DNA of 64,000 nucleotides from Novimethylophilus kurashikiensis. GTDB taxonomy: Bacteria > Pseudomonadota > Gammaproteobacteria > Burkholderiales > Methylophilaceae. The notes beneath the pieces were generated by a model. It saw only the letters and a program-made list of their open reading frames with translations. It had not been told where the DNA came from and did not search any database. Position numbers and translations under genes: made by a program. Location: assembly GCF_003112435.1 (NCBI RefSeq), contig NZ_BDOQ01000007.1, forward strand, positions 1 through 64,000, read 5' to 3'. This document shows positions 54,806-62,511 of this stretch, in pieces (position 1 is the first letter of the stretch; each line of letters opens with the position of its first letter).

Positions 54806-54958
54806 TTAAACCAGATTGCGTCGCTCCAGCTCGTCTTGAGCGAGGTCGGCGTAATCTTGACGGTTTGCAGCCTTTTCTTTTTCCAGGACGCCATAGACCT
54901 GTCGGTCGGTACAGGCTTTGAGATAGTCCTTGAATTCTTGTCGGTCTTTTGCAGTCAT
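54806..54958 (-). CDS. 50-residue hypothetical protein
   Basis: AGAGGACATC precedes ATG 54958; a longer frame has no ribosome site. MTAKDRQEFKDYLKACTDRQ..., highly charged and helical. Similar short charged proteins are frequent in phages; no function known. Confidence 0.55.
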   Translation of the reverse strand: MTAKDRQEFKDYLKACTDRQVYGVLEKEKAANRQDYADLAQDELERRNLV

Positions 54959-55009
54959 GATGTCCTCTCTGTTCGCCCTATCCTTTGCTAAAGCCAAAGT
55001 ATAAAGCAT

Positions 55010-55222
55010 GTGTTTAACAATTCCACTGATGTACCCTGGATGAGTGCCTCAGTCAGTATAGGCTTGGGATAGTGCAATACTGTCCATCCAGAATTCGGCT
55101 AGACGCCCGCGTTGAGTCTTGTTACTCCGTGGTGCGAGACAACCCCGTAAGGCCTCCCGGGAGGATAGCGGGACTGCCGAACCTATACTTGACCTGGCAA
55201 TACAGCCAGTTGAGGGAAAATC
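55010..55222. other. gene-free stretch with GC-rich structure
   Basis: 213 bases before the lipoprotein gene. The palindrome CCTCCCGGGAGG sits inside CCCCG/CGGGG-type pairing at about 55144-55172. TATACT at 55184 may be the -10 of the next gene. Confidence 0.35.
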
Positions 55223-55492
55223 ATGAAATCGAAGATTATTAAATTTGTCGTTGATGGGTTCGTAAGTGTCGCGATTCTAGGGCTATTTGCGGTGGTGATG
55301 GCCAGTTGTTCAAAAGCCCCGCCTGCGGTGCAAGCAAGGGCTGACGCAGCAGAGCGCGCCGCAGTACTGCGCAATCTGGAATACTTCAAGGACAAGTTCG
55401 GTCTCTGTTACACCGACCTGACCGACATTGATTCTCATGGGCACAAAACACACAGCATCACCAATGTTCCCTGTAACCGAGTTGGTCTTTAA
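55223..55492 (+). CDS. small lipoprotein
   Basis: GAGGGA precedes ATG 55223. The 89-residue product has a long signal sequence ending in the lipobox VMASC (Cys about 29), then a charged helix and a C-terminal CYTDLTDIDSHGHKTHSITNVPC. The two Cys there may form a disulfide; this ending recalls small phage-encoded lipoproteins of unknown role. Confidence 0.65.
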   Translation: MKSKIIKFVVDGFVSVAILGLFAVVMASCSKAPPAVQARADAAERAAVLRNLEYFKDKFGLCYTDLTDIDSHGHKTHSITNVPCNRVGL

Positions 55493-55498
55493 CTCACT

Positions 55499-55524
55499 AC
55501 GCCACTGCATAAGTGGCGTTTTTT
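55499..55524 (+). terminator. intrinsic terminator
   Basis: ACGCCACT-GCATA-AGTGGCGT then TTTTT. Confidence 0.85.
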
Positions 55525-55536
55525 ATGGAGATTCCA

Positions 55537-55716
55537 ATGCCGGAAACCAACCAGTCGCTATCCGACCGCAAGAAGCAGCACGACGACTTTATGGCGCTAC
55601 TCGAAACAGGCGCGCACCTCGATACGACCTTCCTGCCCATCGAGCCTTATCTGGTTGGATTATCGAATATCAGGGATGTGACTTTGCCTGTAGCGAGCGT
55701 ACACAGAAAATCATGA
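55537..55716 (+). CDS. 59-residue hypothetical protein
   Basis: ATG 55537 has GGAG upstream; earlier in-frame ATGs lie inside the terminator. MPETNQSLSDRKKQHDDFMALLETG..., charged helical start, C-terminus less regular. The gene ends 14 bases before tRNA-Arg. Confidence 0.45.
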   Translation: MPETNQSLSDRKKQHDDFMALLETGAHLDTTFLPIEPYLVGLSNIRDVTLPVASVHRKS

Positions 55717-55730
55717 TGACCTAACACGAT

Positions 55731-55805
55731 ACCCCCGTAGCTCAGTGGAAGAGTATCGGCATCCGAAGCCGATGGTCGGTGAGTTCAAGTCTCCCCGGGG
55801 GTGCC
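55731..55805 (+). tRNA. tRNA-Arg(CCG)
   Basis: Acceptor ACCCCCG/CGGGGGT, anticodon arm TCGGC-ATCCGAA-GCCGA with CCG at 55763-55765, discriminator G; CCA only partly encoded (GCCC). Confidence 0.9.
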
Positions 55806-55811
55806 CTTGTA

Positions 55812-55840
55812 TTGACATATTTGGCTATTTGTGGCATAAT
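55812..55840 (+). promoter_or_regulatory. promoter of a structured RNA
   Basis: TTGACA (55812-55817), 17-base spacer, CATAAT (55835-55840). Confidence 0.8.
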
Positions 55841-55849
55841 TAACAAACT

Positions 55850-56250
55850 GACTGAGGCGAACGGTAATTCGTCTTTAGGCTTATCTGCCCAGCAGCGAAA
55901 GAATCCGCGCAGGCTGAGTTGGCAACTCCAGCCGAGCAAACCTCGACCAGGCAAACTTGGGCTAGGCGTGCGCGAGATACCGCAAAGCAGGTCGCCAACC
56001 TGTCCTTGCCCTTACGGGCAGGCTGCTGGGCAGATAAGCTTGATGTCATTTGCAATGTCGTAGCTCAGATAAACGAAGGGTTTGGCGTGATTACGGCCGT
56101 AGTCGCGTCGAGCTTCTAGTTGCGATAAAGCGCTTGAAAGTCGATGAGTGCGCACGATTCGATAAGTAGGGCGTGGAAAGCTTTAGAGAGCGCCATCACG
56201 TGGAGTGGTGGAGGTCGTCCCGGCGGACCGGCATTGCAAATGGCATCAAA
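55850..56250 (+). ncRNA. two-domain structured RNA upstream of tRNA-Ser
   Basis: No protein gene lies here. Domain I (55879-56039) is closed by an 18-bp perfect helix, GCTTATCTGCCCAGCAGC with 56022-56039, and contains hairpins GAGTTGGCAACTC, CGAG/CTCG, CAGGT/ACCTG and a TTAC-capped GCCC/GGGC. Domain II starts two bases later and is closed by a 19-bp helix (56042-56060 with 56229-56247, two G-U pairs). tRNA-Ser(CGA) follows. The layout suits a large phage RNA of the ROOL/GOLLD kind, which often sit beside tRNAs; I cannot assign a family. Confidence 0.75.
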
Positions 56251-56253
56251 ATT

Positions 56254-56344
56254 GGCGAGGTGGCTGAGTGGTTTAAAGCGCGCGTCTCGAAAATGCGAGG
56301 TCGTGATGAACGGCCCCAGGGTTCGAATCCCTGCCTCGCCGCCA
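56254..56344 (+). tRNA. tRNA-Ser(CGA)
   Basis: Acceptor GGCGAGG/CCTCGCC, loop CTCGAAA with CGA at 56288-56290, class II variable arm, T-arm CAGGG-TTCGAAT-CCCTG, discriminator G, encoded CCA. Confidence 0.93.
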
Positions 56345-56362
56345 GTTAACTTAACATTGATA

Positions 56363-56390
56363 TTGCCAATATGCTTATTTTGCATATACT
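56363..56390 (+). promoter_or_regulatory. promoter of the giant structured RNA
   Basis: TTGCCA (56363-56368), 16-base spacer, TATACT (56385-56390), 12 bases before a boxA site. Confidence 0.8.
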
Positions 56391-56401
56391 GCCAATTCAA
56401 T

Positions 56402-56413
56402 TGCTCTTTAACA
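56402..56413 (+). promoter_or_regulatory. boxA antitermination site
   Basis: TGCTCTTTAACA is identical to the boxA of enterobacterial rRNA leaders, where NusB/NusE bind to stop premature termination. It lies at the start of a long transcript without protein genes. Confidence 0.75.
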
Positions 56414-56414
56414 A

Positions 56415-57830
56415 AAAAACGAACTCGCATTACACAGCTGCGGCGTGGATAGGACACGCTAGGCACGGTGCAGAAACATGAAATCCAGACTCGAAAAGAC
56501 TCATATCCGGCTCCTAGTGAGAAGCGGTGGTTAGTTAGAGCCTACACGCCAATTAGCGTTGGCTATCGGTATCGTTCACGAGATTCAGTTGGACTGCGAA
56601 GGTGCTGATAGGAAAATGGAGTGGGCTACGCTGACGAGCGCCCCACCGGAGGGCACTGGCAGTGTGTGTCTGAGCTGGAATCAAGCCCAGCCGGCTGTGT
56701 AATGCAAGTTTTGAATATAGTTTCGACAGCCGCGGCGTGGTTTGACACGCTACGAAGCTGGTAAGTAAGCGAGTGGAAAGGCGCAACGCATCTGGAGGCA
56801 TCCGGATTAAGTCGAGGTAGCCCACTCCGGGGTTGACTGTCTCAGCCATGGTTTGCAGCCATGTACCTCCCCAAAGCAGGGTTCGCTCTGCCGGCTGTCG
56901 AAACTATATTCAGCGCGATTCTGCATGTGCTTGCACAGGCATGGCGCGATGAATATTCCCGCATGGGGGTGATAGCTGCAGTGATGCAGTCAAAGCGAGG
57001 TAGCCCACTAACTCGCGCCTGTCCGCAAACAGGTCAATCCATGCAAGCCTCCCTGGCGCCGTGAGGCGCGCTTCGCTGACAAGAGCGGCGGAGCTAGGGG
57101 TAAAGCGTGTGGATGGGAAAGAACTTTGCCTTACGGGCCGGCCTTACGGCTGGGAACCCGTGGTATTGAACAGCAGCGGGTGGTGCCGCGGTCCAGCCAA
57201 ACCAAACACGTTAATCCGGACGGGAAAGGGTAGCGTTGTTGTCGTAGATGCCCTCAATGGCGACAACGCAGATTTAAGGGTAATGGCATAGGCCCCGCTG
57301 GGACCATGACAGAATCCTGAAAATCGGTTGAGTATCCGGCAGGAGAAAGACATGCTGCGAAGCGTATTCTGTGTCTCAAAAGGACATGGAGCGTTTGGAC
57401 ACGCTCGCGGCGGTGGGTTGCAATAGCTCAATTGGAAGAGCGTCAGAATTGATAATCTGAAGGCTGTGGATTCGAACTCCACTCGCATTTAAACGCAAAG
57501 TCGTGTCCGACAGCACATGAAAGTGGCTTAATTCTGCCCACGGCGACGTGAAGGCAGACATCCAAAGCTCGCAAAGCTGAGGGTGTTGATTGGAATCCGC
57601 ACGTAGAGGCTGCAACCTCGAACGGCTCGCAAGGTCGGCGGTAGGACGATAATCGAGTAGTGTGTTGTGTCATGGAGGAAGCCTTCCTTGGCGAAAGCCT
57701 AAAACGGCAGCCACGGTGCCCGACTCCTTTGAGGGGTGGATAAGCCAGAAACGCTGGGACGCAAGCCCGGCGATAACCTGAGCGAACGGGGTGCTATTAA
57801 AGCTGTAATCTCAAGCTTTTATCTCAAGAG
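56415..57830 (+). ncRNA. giant ornate RNA (about 1.4 kb), GOLLD-like candidate
   Basis: No convincing protein gene occurs over 1.4 kb. Long-range helices can be read directly: 56422-56438 with 56694-56710 (16 of 17 pairs), 56713-56732 with 56892-56911 (20 perfect pairs) and 56618-56629 with 56817-56828 (12 perfect pairs, crossing both others, so a pseudoknot). Many GNRA-type loops occur (for example GGCGAAAGCC) and a hairpin family GCGTG...CACGC recurs three times. A tRNA-like piece is embedded at 57417. GOLLD RNAs are about 800 nt, phage-borne and adjoin tRNAs; identity with that class is inference. The 3' end is not defined. Confidence 0.75.
57417..57487 (+). tRNA. degenerate tRNA-Ile-like element within the giant RNA
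   Basis: D-arm (TAGCTCAATTGGAAGAGC) and T-arm GTGGA-TTCGAAC-TCCAC are good and the loop contains TTGATAA (GAT). The acceptor stem pairs poorly, the anticodon loop is one base long, and CCA is absent. It may be a structural domain rather than a working tRNA. Confidence 0.45.
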
Positions 57831-58105
57831 TGAATGCTTTTGAGGATGTGCTCATCGAGGACATCCTTAAGTGTAGTTACTACCGCCGCGAGTTAAACCC
57901 CGCGTCGAATAGCAGAGCGACTCAAAAGCGTCGCTCAATCCATGGAGCACTGGCGTGCAACAGTTCTTATAAAACTGTGTTGAAATGTCATATGTTGGCG
58001 CAACTCCAACCTTCGCCGTCGATGGTGATGTCGCCCAGTAGCCGGGCGTCGCAGGACAGCTTCCTGCGGCTCGACAGCTAAACAAGCCGGTTCAATTCCG
58101 GCGCC
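57831..58105. other. tRNA-like fragment disrupted by a homing gene
   Basis: A T-arm GCCGG-TTCAATT-CCGGC at 58085-58101 is followed by GCC-ATGG, the ATG being the start of a GIY-YIG gene. Upstream lie hairpins (GCGACTC...GCGTCGC, ACAGTT...AACTGT, GCCCAG...CGGGCG) but no clear anticodon arm. Probably a tRNA whose 3' end was invaded. Confidence 0.4.
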
Positions 58106-58623
58106 ATGGTTCAGTATGAAATGACAATGATGGAACTTGAGGCCTACGGGCAACTTTACGCAATACGAAACTCAGGCTTGACCTATGTTGGTCAGGCTTT
58201 GGGGTCTTCATTGCGTAGGTGGCGGAACATTTGAGATTGCTTCAGTGTGGAAGACATCATTGTCGGCCTCTTCAAAGGGTATTTGACGAAGTTGGCCTTG
58301 TTGGGGTGACATTCCAAGTTCTAAAAGATATGGTTCCGCATACCATGTTGGATTATGAGGAATTTACCTTTACCGTGAACCTGGGTGGCATTAATGCGCC
58401 TCCTGTTAAAGCCGTGAAAGAAAAAACAAAGCAAGAAATTATTGGTGAGCTAAAAAATGGTGATGCCTATCGCACTATTGCGGCGAAGCATAATGTGTCT
58501 TTGGGCTATATATCAAAAATAAAGACTCAATATCTACCAGTGCGAACAAGGTCCGCATGCTTGAAGCGTCATTTTGAACTTGGCTTCAGAGCGGGGTTTA
58601 GGTCATGCGGCTCTCGTTGTTGA
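58106..58623 (+). pseudogene. frameshifted GIY-YIG homing endonuclease
   Basis: Frame one (58106-58234) encodes GQLYAIRNSGLTYVGQALGSSLRRWRNI then stops; LYAI...YVGQ...RRW is the GIY-YIG start. The sequence continues in another frame to 58623: HLRLLQCGRHHCRPLQRVFDEVGLVGVTFQVL, the next GIY-YIG part, then a helix-turn-helix region (IIGELKNGDAYRTIAAKHNVS). A single missing base near 58229 explains the break. The gene begins within the end of a tRNA-like fragment. Confidence 0.7.
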
Positions 58624-58624
58624 A

Positions 58625-58905
58625 CAGGCCTTCTGGGTATCACCAGTAGGCCATCTGAAACACAATCGGCCTTAATTTGGGATGCCTACTGCAGTTGGCT
58701 AACCAGACGGCTCGGGGCCGCAGAATACCGAGCCGGCATATTGAATTCAGGTGAAACCCTTGCATAAGGGCCGGGAGGGATGTCTCTCTTTGGGGTGATG
58801 GGCACATCATGAGTAACCTAAATCTGCTTCTTCTTGGCGCTTCGGCGCGACAAAGGTGGACCTGCGAGCCGGAGAAGTAGTATCGGGGCCAAATTCTCAA
58901 AGCGC
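58625..58905 (+). ncRNA. structured RNA candidate
   Basis: 281 bases without a protein gene. Visible stems: CGGCTCGG/CCGAGCCG (8 bp), GCCT/AGGC, GGCGC-TTCG-GCGC with a UUCG loop, and CCCTT-GCAT-AAGGG. It may be the 3' part of the upstream giant RNA, cut by the endonuclease gene, or a separate RNA. Confidence 0.5.
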
Positions 58906-59071
58906 GTTATCTCACGCTTCCATTGCAGTTGATGACATCCTGTCATCTATCTCTGCATCACCGACATAATGCTGTCGGTACATTAATCCAAATAAAATTT
59001 TGCGCACCTGCGCTTTAACGCTTAGGTTATTGAGCTCAGCCATTCAATTCCATTATTAAATGTAAGGTTGC
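58906..59071. other. AT-rich spacer with two hairpins
   Basis: GATGACA-TCC-TGTCATC and CCGACA-TAATGC-TGTCGG lie in tandem at about 58930-58980; they may end the preceding RNA. Nothing else is seen. Confidence 0.4.
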
Positions 59072-59100
59072 TTTACAGGACATAAATATCTGCATATACT
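59072..59100 (+). promoter_or_regulatory. sigma70-type promoter
   Basis: TTTACA (59072-59077), 17-base spacer, TATACT (59095-59100), before the first glycine-rich gene. Confidence 0.75.
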
Positions 59101-59147
59101 GTAACTAACAATATAGTATTTGTCTACGATAGTTCCACCTGTACGCC

Positions 59148-60062
59148 ATGCCTAAATTTAACAAGATATTTGTTGCCTCACTGCTCTCGCTTTTTGCGTG
59201 CGCAGCCATCCCTGCCACTTGGGGGGTCGTAAAAAATGTTGGCTCAGCCAACATGACCTGGCATGCTGTTTCGTCAGGCAATACAGCAAATCTTACCTGG
59301 CATAAGCTAGGCTCTATTACTTGCACCTTCTCCAATAAGGTTACCTTTACAGCAAACACGTCCTGGACGGTTCCGGGGACAGGCTGCGGAACTATACGCG
59401 TGAAAGCCTGGGGAGCTGGAGGTAATGGTGGTGCCTTCAATTATTATGGCGGCGGCGGCGGATTTGGTCAGGCAGATGTACCTGCCCCCGCAGGCTCAAC
59501 CCTATTGGTTGCTGTCGGGGGTGGTGCCAAATACCTTGCTGGGGCATCTGCTGGCGGTACTAATGGAGGGGGCGGTAGTTCCTCGAACACCTCAACTGGA
59601 GGTGGAGGTTATTCTGGGGTATTTAAGAATAATTCAGCCTCCCAAGCTAATGCATTGGTCATGGCTGGGGGTGGCGGGGGTGGCGTTCTTGCTGCGGGTG
59701 GTGCGGGAGGTGGCTCTGCTGGTGCGGCAGGTGGTGGGTCAAGTTGTGGGGGAGGCGGAACACAATCTGGAGGAGGTGGCTCAGGTGGGTCTATGGGCTC
59801 TGCTGGGTCTGCTCTCCAAGGCGGTAGTGGGCTCTCAAATCTATCGGGGGCAGGAGGCGGTGGCGGCTATTTCGGCGGGGGCGCTGGCTATGCAGGTGGC
59901 GGCGGTTCTGGCTATATCGTCCCCGGGGCGTCTAACTCAAGACTACTGAATGGCTCCGGTTCGGCTGTAGCTAATTCAGGAGATACGGACTACGTCGCAG
60001 GAAAGGGGAACGGGGTTCAAGCCACAAACGCTCAGCCTGGATATGTTGTAATATACTATTAA
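59148..60062 (+). CDS. secreted glycine-rich protein 1
   Basis: The 304-residue protein has a signal peptide (about 1-22, ending AAIPA), a short domain with WHAVSSGNTANLTWHKLG, a beta segment TFTANTSWTVPGTGCGTIRVKAWGAGGNGG, and then long poly-glycine runs (GGGGGG motifs) ending in QPGYVVIYY. Similar glycine-rich sandwich domains form receptor-binding tips in T-even-like phages and surface adhesins. A signal peptide is odd for a virion part, so display on the infected cell is possible. Confidence 0.7.
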   Translation: MPKFNKIFVASLLSLFACAAIPATWGVVKNVGSANMTWHAVSSGNTANLTWHKLGSITCTFSNKVTFTANTSWTVPGTGCGTIRVKAWGAGGNGGAFNYYGGGGGFGQADVPAPAGSTLLVAVGGGAKYLAGASAGGTNGGGGSSSNTSTGGGGYSGVFKNNSASQANALVMAGGGGGGVLAAGGAGGGSAGAAGGGSSCGGGGTQSGGGGSGGSMGSAGSALQGGSGLSNLSGAGGGGGYFGGGAGYAGGGGSGYIVPGASNSRLLNGSGSAVANSGDTDYVAGKGNGVQATNAQPGYVVIYY

Positions 60063-60074
60063 ATATGCTATAGT
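60046..60074 (+). promoter_or_regulatory. promoter for the tRNA-Pro/Ala cluster
   Basis: TTGTAA (60046-60051), 17-base spacer ending TGC, TATAGT (60069-60074). Confidence 0.7.
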
Positions 60075-60094
60075 TTAACCTTCACAAAATCATC

Positions 60095-60171
60095 CGGGGT
60101 ATAGCTCAGCTTGGTAGAGCGCTGCGTTCGGGACGCAGAGGCCGCGTGTTCAAATCACGCTACCCCGACCA
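60095..60171 (+). tRNA. tRNA-Pro(CGG)
   Basis: Acceptor CGGGGTA/TACCCCG, anticodon arm CTGCG-TTCGGGA-CGCAG with CGG at 60149-60151, encoded ACCA. Confidence 0.93.
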
Positions 60172-60179
60172 AATTTTCC

Positions 60180-60255
60180 GGGCCAATAGCTCAGTTGGGA
60201 GAGCGCCGCGTTCGCAACGCGGAGGTCGGGAGTTCGAACCTCCTTCGGTCCACCA
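60180..60255 (+). tRNA. tRNA-Ala(CGC)
   Basis: Acceptor GGGCCAA/TCGGTCC (one mismatch), anticodon arm CCGCG-TTCGCAA-CGCGG with CGC at 60213-60215, encoded ACCA. Confidence 0.9.
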
Positions 60256-60272
60256 AGATTGAGTCATACATC

Positions 60273-60521
60273 ATGCGCCATAACTACATCAAACAAGGCT
60301 CTGGAGCACATTGGGCAGCCAACACCGACGGGTATGGGCGCATCCTGGTACAACTGGGAGATACCTTTGGAGACCAGGCACGTGTAGTGCTTACACAAGA
60401 AGAGGCTCTAGCTCTCATCCAGGGTATTCTGACTACCGCTCTGAAAGCTGCCGCTGAGCCTAAAATCGAGGAGCTGTATGGCCTCATCAGTCGATATCCA
60501 GAAACGTCAAAGGAATTGTAA
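60273..60521 (+). CDS. small hypothetical protein, 82 residues
   Basis: ATG 60273, 18 bases after tRNA-Ala. MRHNYIKQGSGAHWAANTDGYGRILVQLGDTF then a helical QEEALALIQGILTTAL. The ribosome site is weak. A 14-codon frame starting in its stop (TAATG, 60521) ends at 60565 and is probably not a gene. The 115 bases after it contain a CGCGGGA/TCCCGCG hairpin. Confidence 0.5.
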   Translation: MRHNYIKQGSGAHWAANTDGYGRILVQLGDTFGDQARVVLTQEEALALIQGILTTALKAAAEPKIEELYGLISRYPETSKEL

Positions 60522-60636
60522 TGCTCGCTTCTAAATTATCCCTCAACAAGTTCATCCTGCGGTAGGCCGACAGCTCTTGAGTAGCGCGGGAGGGTCCCGC
60601 GTGGCGGTCGGTCACCGTCCCTAGAGGACGAGCAAG

Positions 60637-60858
60637 ATGAACAAATCAATGAAACGCGCCTTGCGTCGGCATCATGCCGCGCGAGTGAAGAAAAACCGTC
60701 GATATCACTGGGGCCGGGATATGAGCCTCGAGCCTACTATGTGGGCTGTTCTTATTAACACGCCAACCCCATGCTCATGTGCATCATGTGGTAATCCAAG
60801 GAAATATCTGGGAGAGCTCACCATCCAGGAGCTACGTCACCTCCAGCTTGATGAGTGA
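60637..60858 (+). CDS. conserved small zinc-finger-like phage protein
   Basis: The 73-residue protein begins KSMKRALRRHHAARVKKNRRYHW, a strongly basic helix, and has TPTPCSCASCGNPRKYLGELTIQE with a CxCxxCGNPR knuckle. Proteins of this exact style recur in many phages, often near tRNA genes; function unknown, nucleic-acid binding likely. Confidence 0.75.
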   Translation: MNKSMKRALRRHHAARVKKNRRYHWGRDMSLEPTMWAVLINTPTPCSCASCGNPRKYLGELTIQELRHLQLDE

Positions 60859-60910
60859 CTAAATACCAGGATGTTTCCTATACATCCTAGTATTTTACTT
60901 GGGTATTCTT

Positions 60911-61813
60911 ATGCGTTACTTTGCAAAACTCATGTTGGGCATTTTGGCCGCTATGTCATGTGCGGCCTCGGCGGCTGTATGGTCACCAATTTCAAGCTTC
61001 ACTGCGGCGAATAAATGGAACGGCATCTGCGTAACTTCTGGAGCGGCGAACACTTGGCACAAGCTGGGCCCCTGTTCTGCCTATGATATTGCGCTTACAG
61101 TAAGTTCCAACCAAACAAATTACAACGTCAGAACCGCAGCTATTGCCGCTGGATGGGACGGAGTCACCCCGGTCAGTGTGGGCGTCACCATCAATAGTGG
61201 TGTTGTTATCTCCTCATCAACGACAAGCACTGCGGCATTTGTATCTGGGTCATTCCCGGCTGGAAGTTCGCTCACCATCGCTAATAGCGGTCGTATTGAA
61301 GGCCGGGGCGGTAATGGGGGTAAAGGTGGGGGGCTTGGAGGCGCAGGCTCTGCGGGGGGAGCTGGAGGTGCGGCAGTTAGCGTTACCGTTCCAACGACCA
61401 TTAATAACATCGGAACCATTTATGGGGGAGGTGGAGGTGGCGGTGGCGGACAAGTCGCAGGCACACACCTTAACTCTGGTGGCGGCGGTGGTGGTGGCGG
61501 TGTAGGGGTCTCATCCGGTGGAGCTGGCGGTACAGGCGCTGCAGCGGGCGCTTCATCAGGAGCGGGCGGAACAATTTCAGCTGCTGGCGCAGGTGGCGCC
61601 GGAGGTAATAACGGCGGGGGTTACATCGGCGGAAGCGGAGGTGCTGGCGGCGGTTATGGAGCAGCCGGGGCATCCGGCGGAACAGCATCAACCACTGGGC
61701 CATACGGCCCCTATGCGGGTGGTGCTGCAGGTGCTGCCGTACAGGCTAATGGATATACGCTGACCTGGACGTCCGGGAATAATTCCACCCAGGTTAAAGG
61801 CCCGATTCAATGA
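60911..61813 (+). CDS. secreted glycine-rich protein 2
   Basis: Start at ATG 60911 gives a signal peptide (MRYFAKLMLGILAAMSCAASAA). The 300-residue protein shares WHKLG and Trp-rich spacing with glycine-rich protein 1. Residues about 60-130 (NYNVRTAAIAAGWDGVTPV, then GVVISSSTTS, SLTIANSGRIEGRGG) match a domain seen in phage tail-associated glycine-rich proteins. The rest is Gly/Ala runs ending in a short strand. Probably an adhesin or receptor-binding-type protein exported to the surface. Confidence 0.72.
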   Translation: MRYFAKLMLGILAAMSCAASAAVWSPISSFTAANKWNGICVTSGAANTWHKLGPCSAYDIALTVSSNQTNYNVRTAAIAAGWDGVTPVSVGVTINSGVVISSSTTSTAAFVSGSFPAGSSLTIANSGRIEGRGGNGGKGGGLGGAGSAGGAGGAAVSVTVPTTINNIGTIYGGGGGGGGGQVAGTHLNSGGGGGGGGVGVSSGGAGGTGAAAGASSGAGGTISAAGAGGAGGNNGGGYIGGSGGAGGGYGAAGASGGTASTTGPYGPYAGGAAGAAVQANGYTLTWTSGNNSTQVKGPIQ

Positions 61814-61838
61814 TGCTCTTGAAATTGTAAAACATGAG

Positions 61839-61922
61839 GTCCCGGTGGCGGAATTTGGTAGACGCGCCGTTCTCAAAAATCGGTTCGAAAGAGTGCGGGT
61901 TCGAATCCCGCCTGGGACACCA
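61839..61922 (+). tRNA. tRNA-Leu(CAA)
   Basis: Acceptor GTCCCGG/CTGGGAC, loop CTCAAAA with CAA at 61874-61876, class II variable arm, T-arm GCGGG-TTCGAAT-CCCGC, encoded ACCA. Confidence 0.92.
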
Positions 61923-61949
61923 TCTTAATTGTTCGTTTTGGTACTAATA

Positions 61950-62480
61950 ATGCGCATATTTTACGATACCGAATTCACGTCTCTGTCAGCAGCGGCCGAA
62001 CTTATTTCCGCTGGATTCGTCACCGAACACGGGCAAGAGTTCTACATTGAGTTCGATGGCATTGCAAAGTCCGAGTGTTCGGACTTTGTACTCGAAATCG
62101 TCTACCCGATGCTACGCGCACCTGGCGTTATCGTCAGCTCTCCCTTGATGGCCGCCCAGCACATCATCGACTGGCTCGCTGCTCAAGCTGCGTATGTGCG
62201 GCTGGTCTCGGACAACAATTATGACAGCTACTTGATGAGCAAACTGTTTCACAAACTGCTCGATTACAAGTCCAAAATAGAAGGTTACCGTCAAGAGGTT
62301 TCGCCCAATCTCAACATCAAATACGAACACCTAGGCTTTCCCGACTATGTGGCGGCAAAGGAATTTAAGAGGGCCTGTGAAGACTACTTCCTGGACCATC
62401 CTGACTGCCAACACCATGCGCTCCATGACGCCCGCTCACTCAAGCATGGGGTCATGCGAAGTGAGGGGTATTACTCTTGA
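61950..62480 (+). CDS. 3'-5' exonuclease of the DnaQ/RNase T (DEDD) fold
   Basis: Start at ATG 61950 gives 176 residues. MRIFYDTEFTSLS carries the first Asp-Glu pair, LVSDNNYDSYLM the middle Asp, and CQHHALHDARSLKHGV the His-x4-Asp end. The family includes small phage and mycobacterial 3'-5' exoribonucleases. In a tRNA island it could trim tRNA or other RNA 3' ends. No clear ribosome site is visible. Confidence 0.78.
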   Translation: MRIFYDTEFTSLSAAAELISAGFVTEHGQEFYIEFDGIAKSECSDFVLEIVYPMLRAPGVIVSSPLMAAQHIIDWLAAQAAYVRLVSDNNYDSYLMSKLFHKLLDYKSKIEGYRQEVSPNLNIKYEHLGFPDYVAAKEFKRACEDYFLDHPDCQHHALHDARSLKHGVMRSEGYYS

Positions 62481-62505
62481 CAATTTTAGCTATTTTTGCT
62501 ACTAT
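62477..62505 (+). promoter_or_regulatory. promoter of an rRNA-mimic RNA
   Basis: TTGACA (62477-62482), 17-base spacer, TACTAT (62500-62505), overlapping the exonuclease stop codon. Confidence 0.78.
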
Positions 62506-62511
62506 TTAGGC

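Noticed and set aside
55850-57830. RNase P RNA, 6S RNA or tmRNA as explanation of the structured regions
   Set aside because: The conserved RNase P core words, the 6S rod shape and a tag frame are all absent; a separate clear tmRNA is at 20.6-20.9 kb.
57830-58081. 83-codon plus-strand frame
   Set aside because: No ribosome site, composition of structured RNA, and it overlaps the tRNA-like fragment.
60521-60565. 14-codon frame starting in the TAATG overlap
   Set aside because: Too short and followed directly by strong RNA structure; no evidence beyond the overlap.
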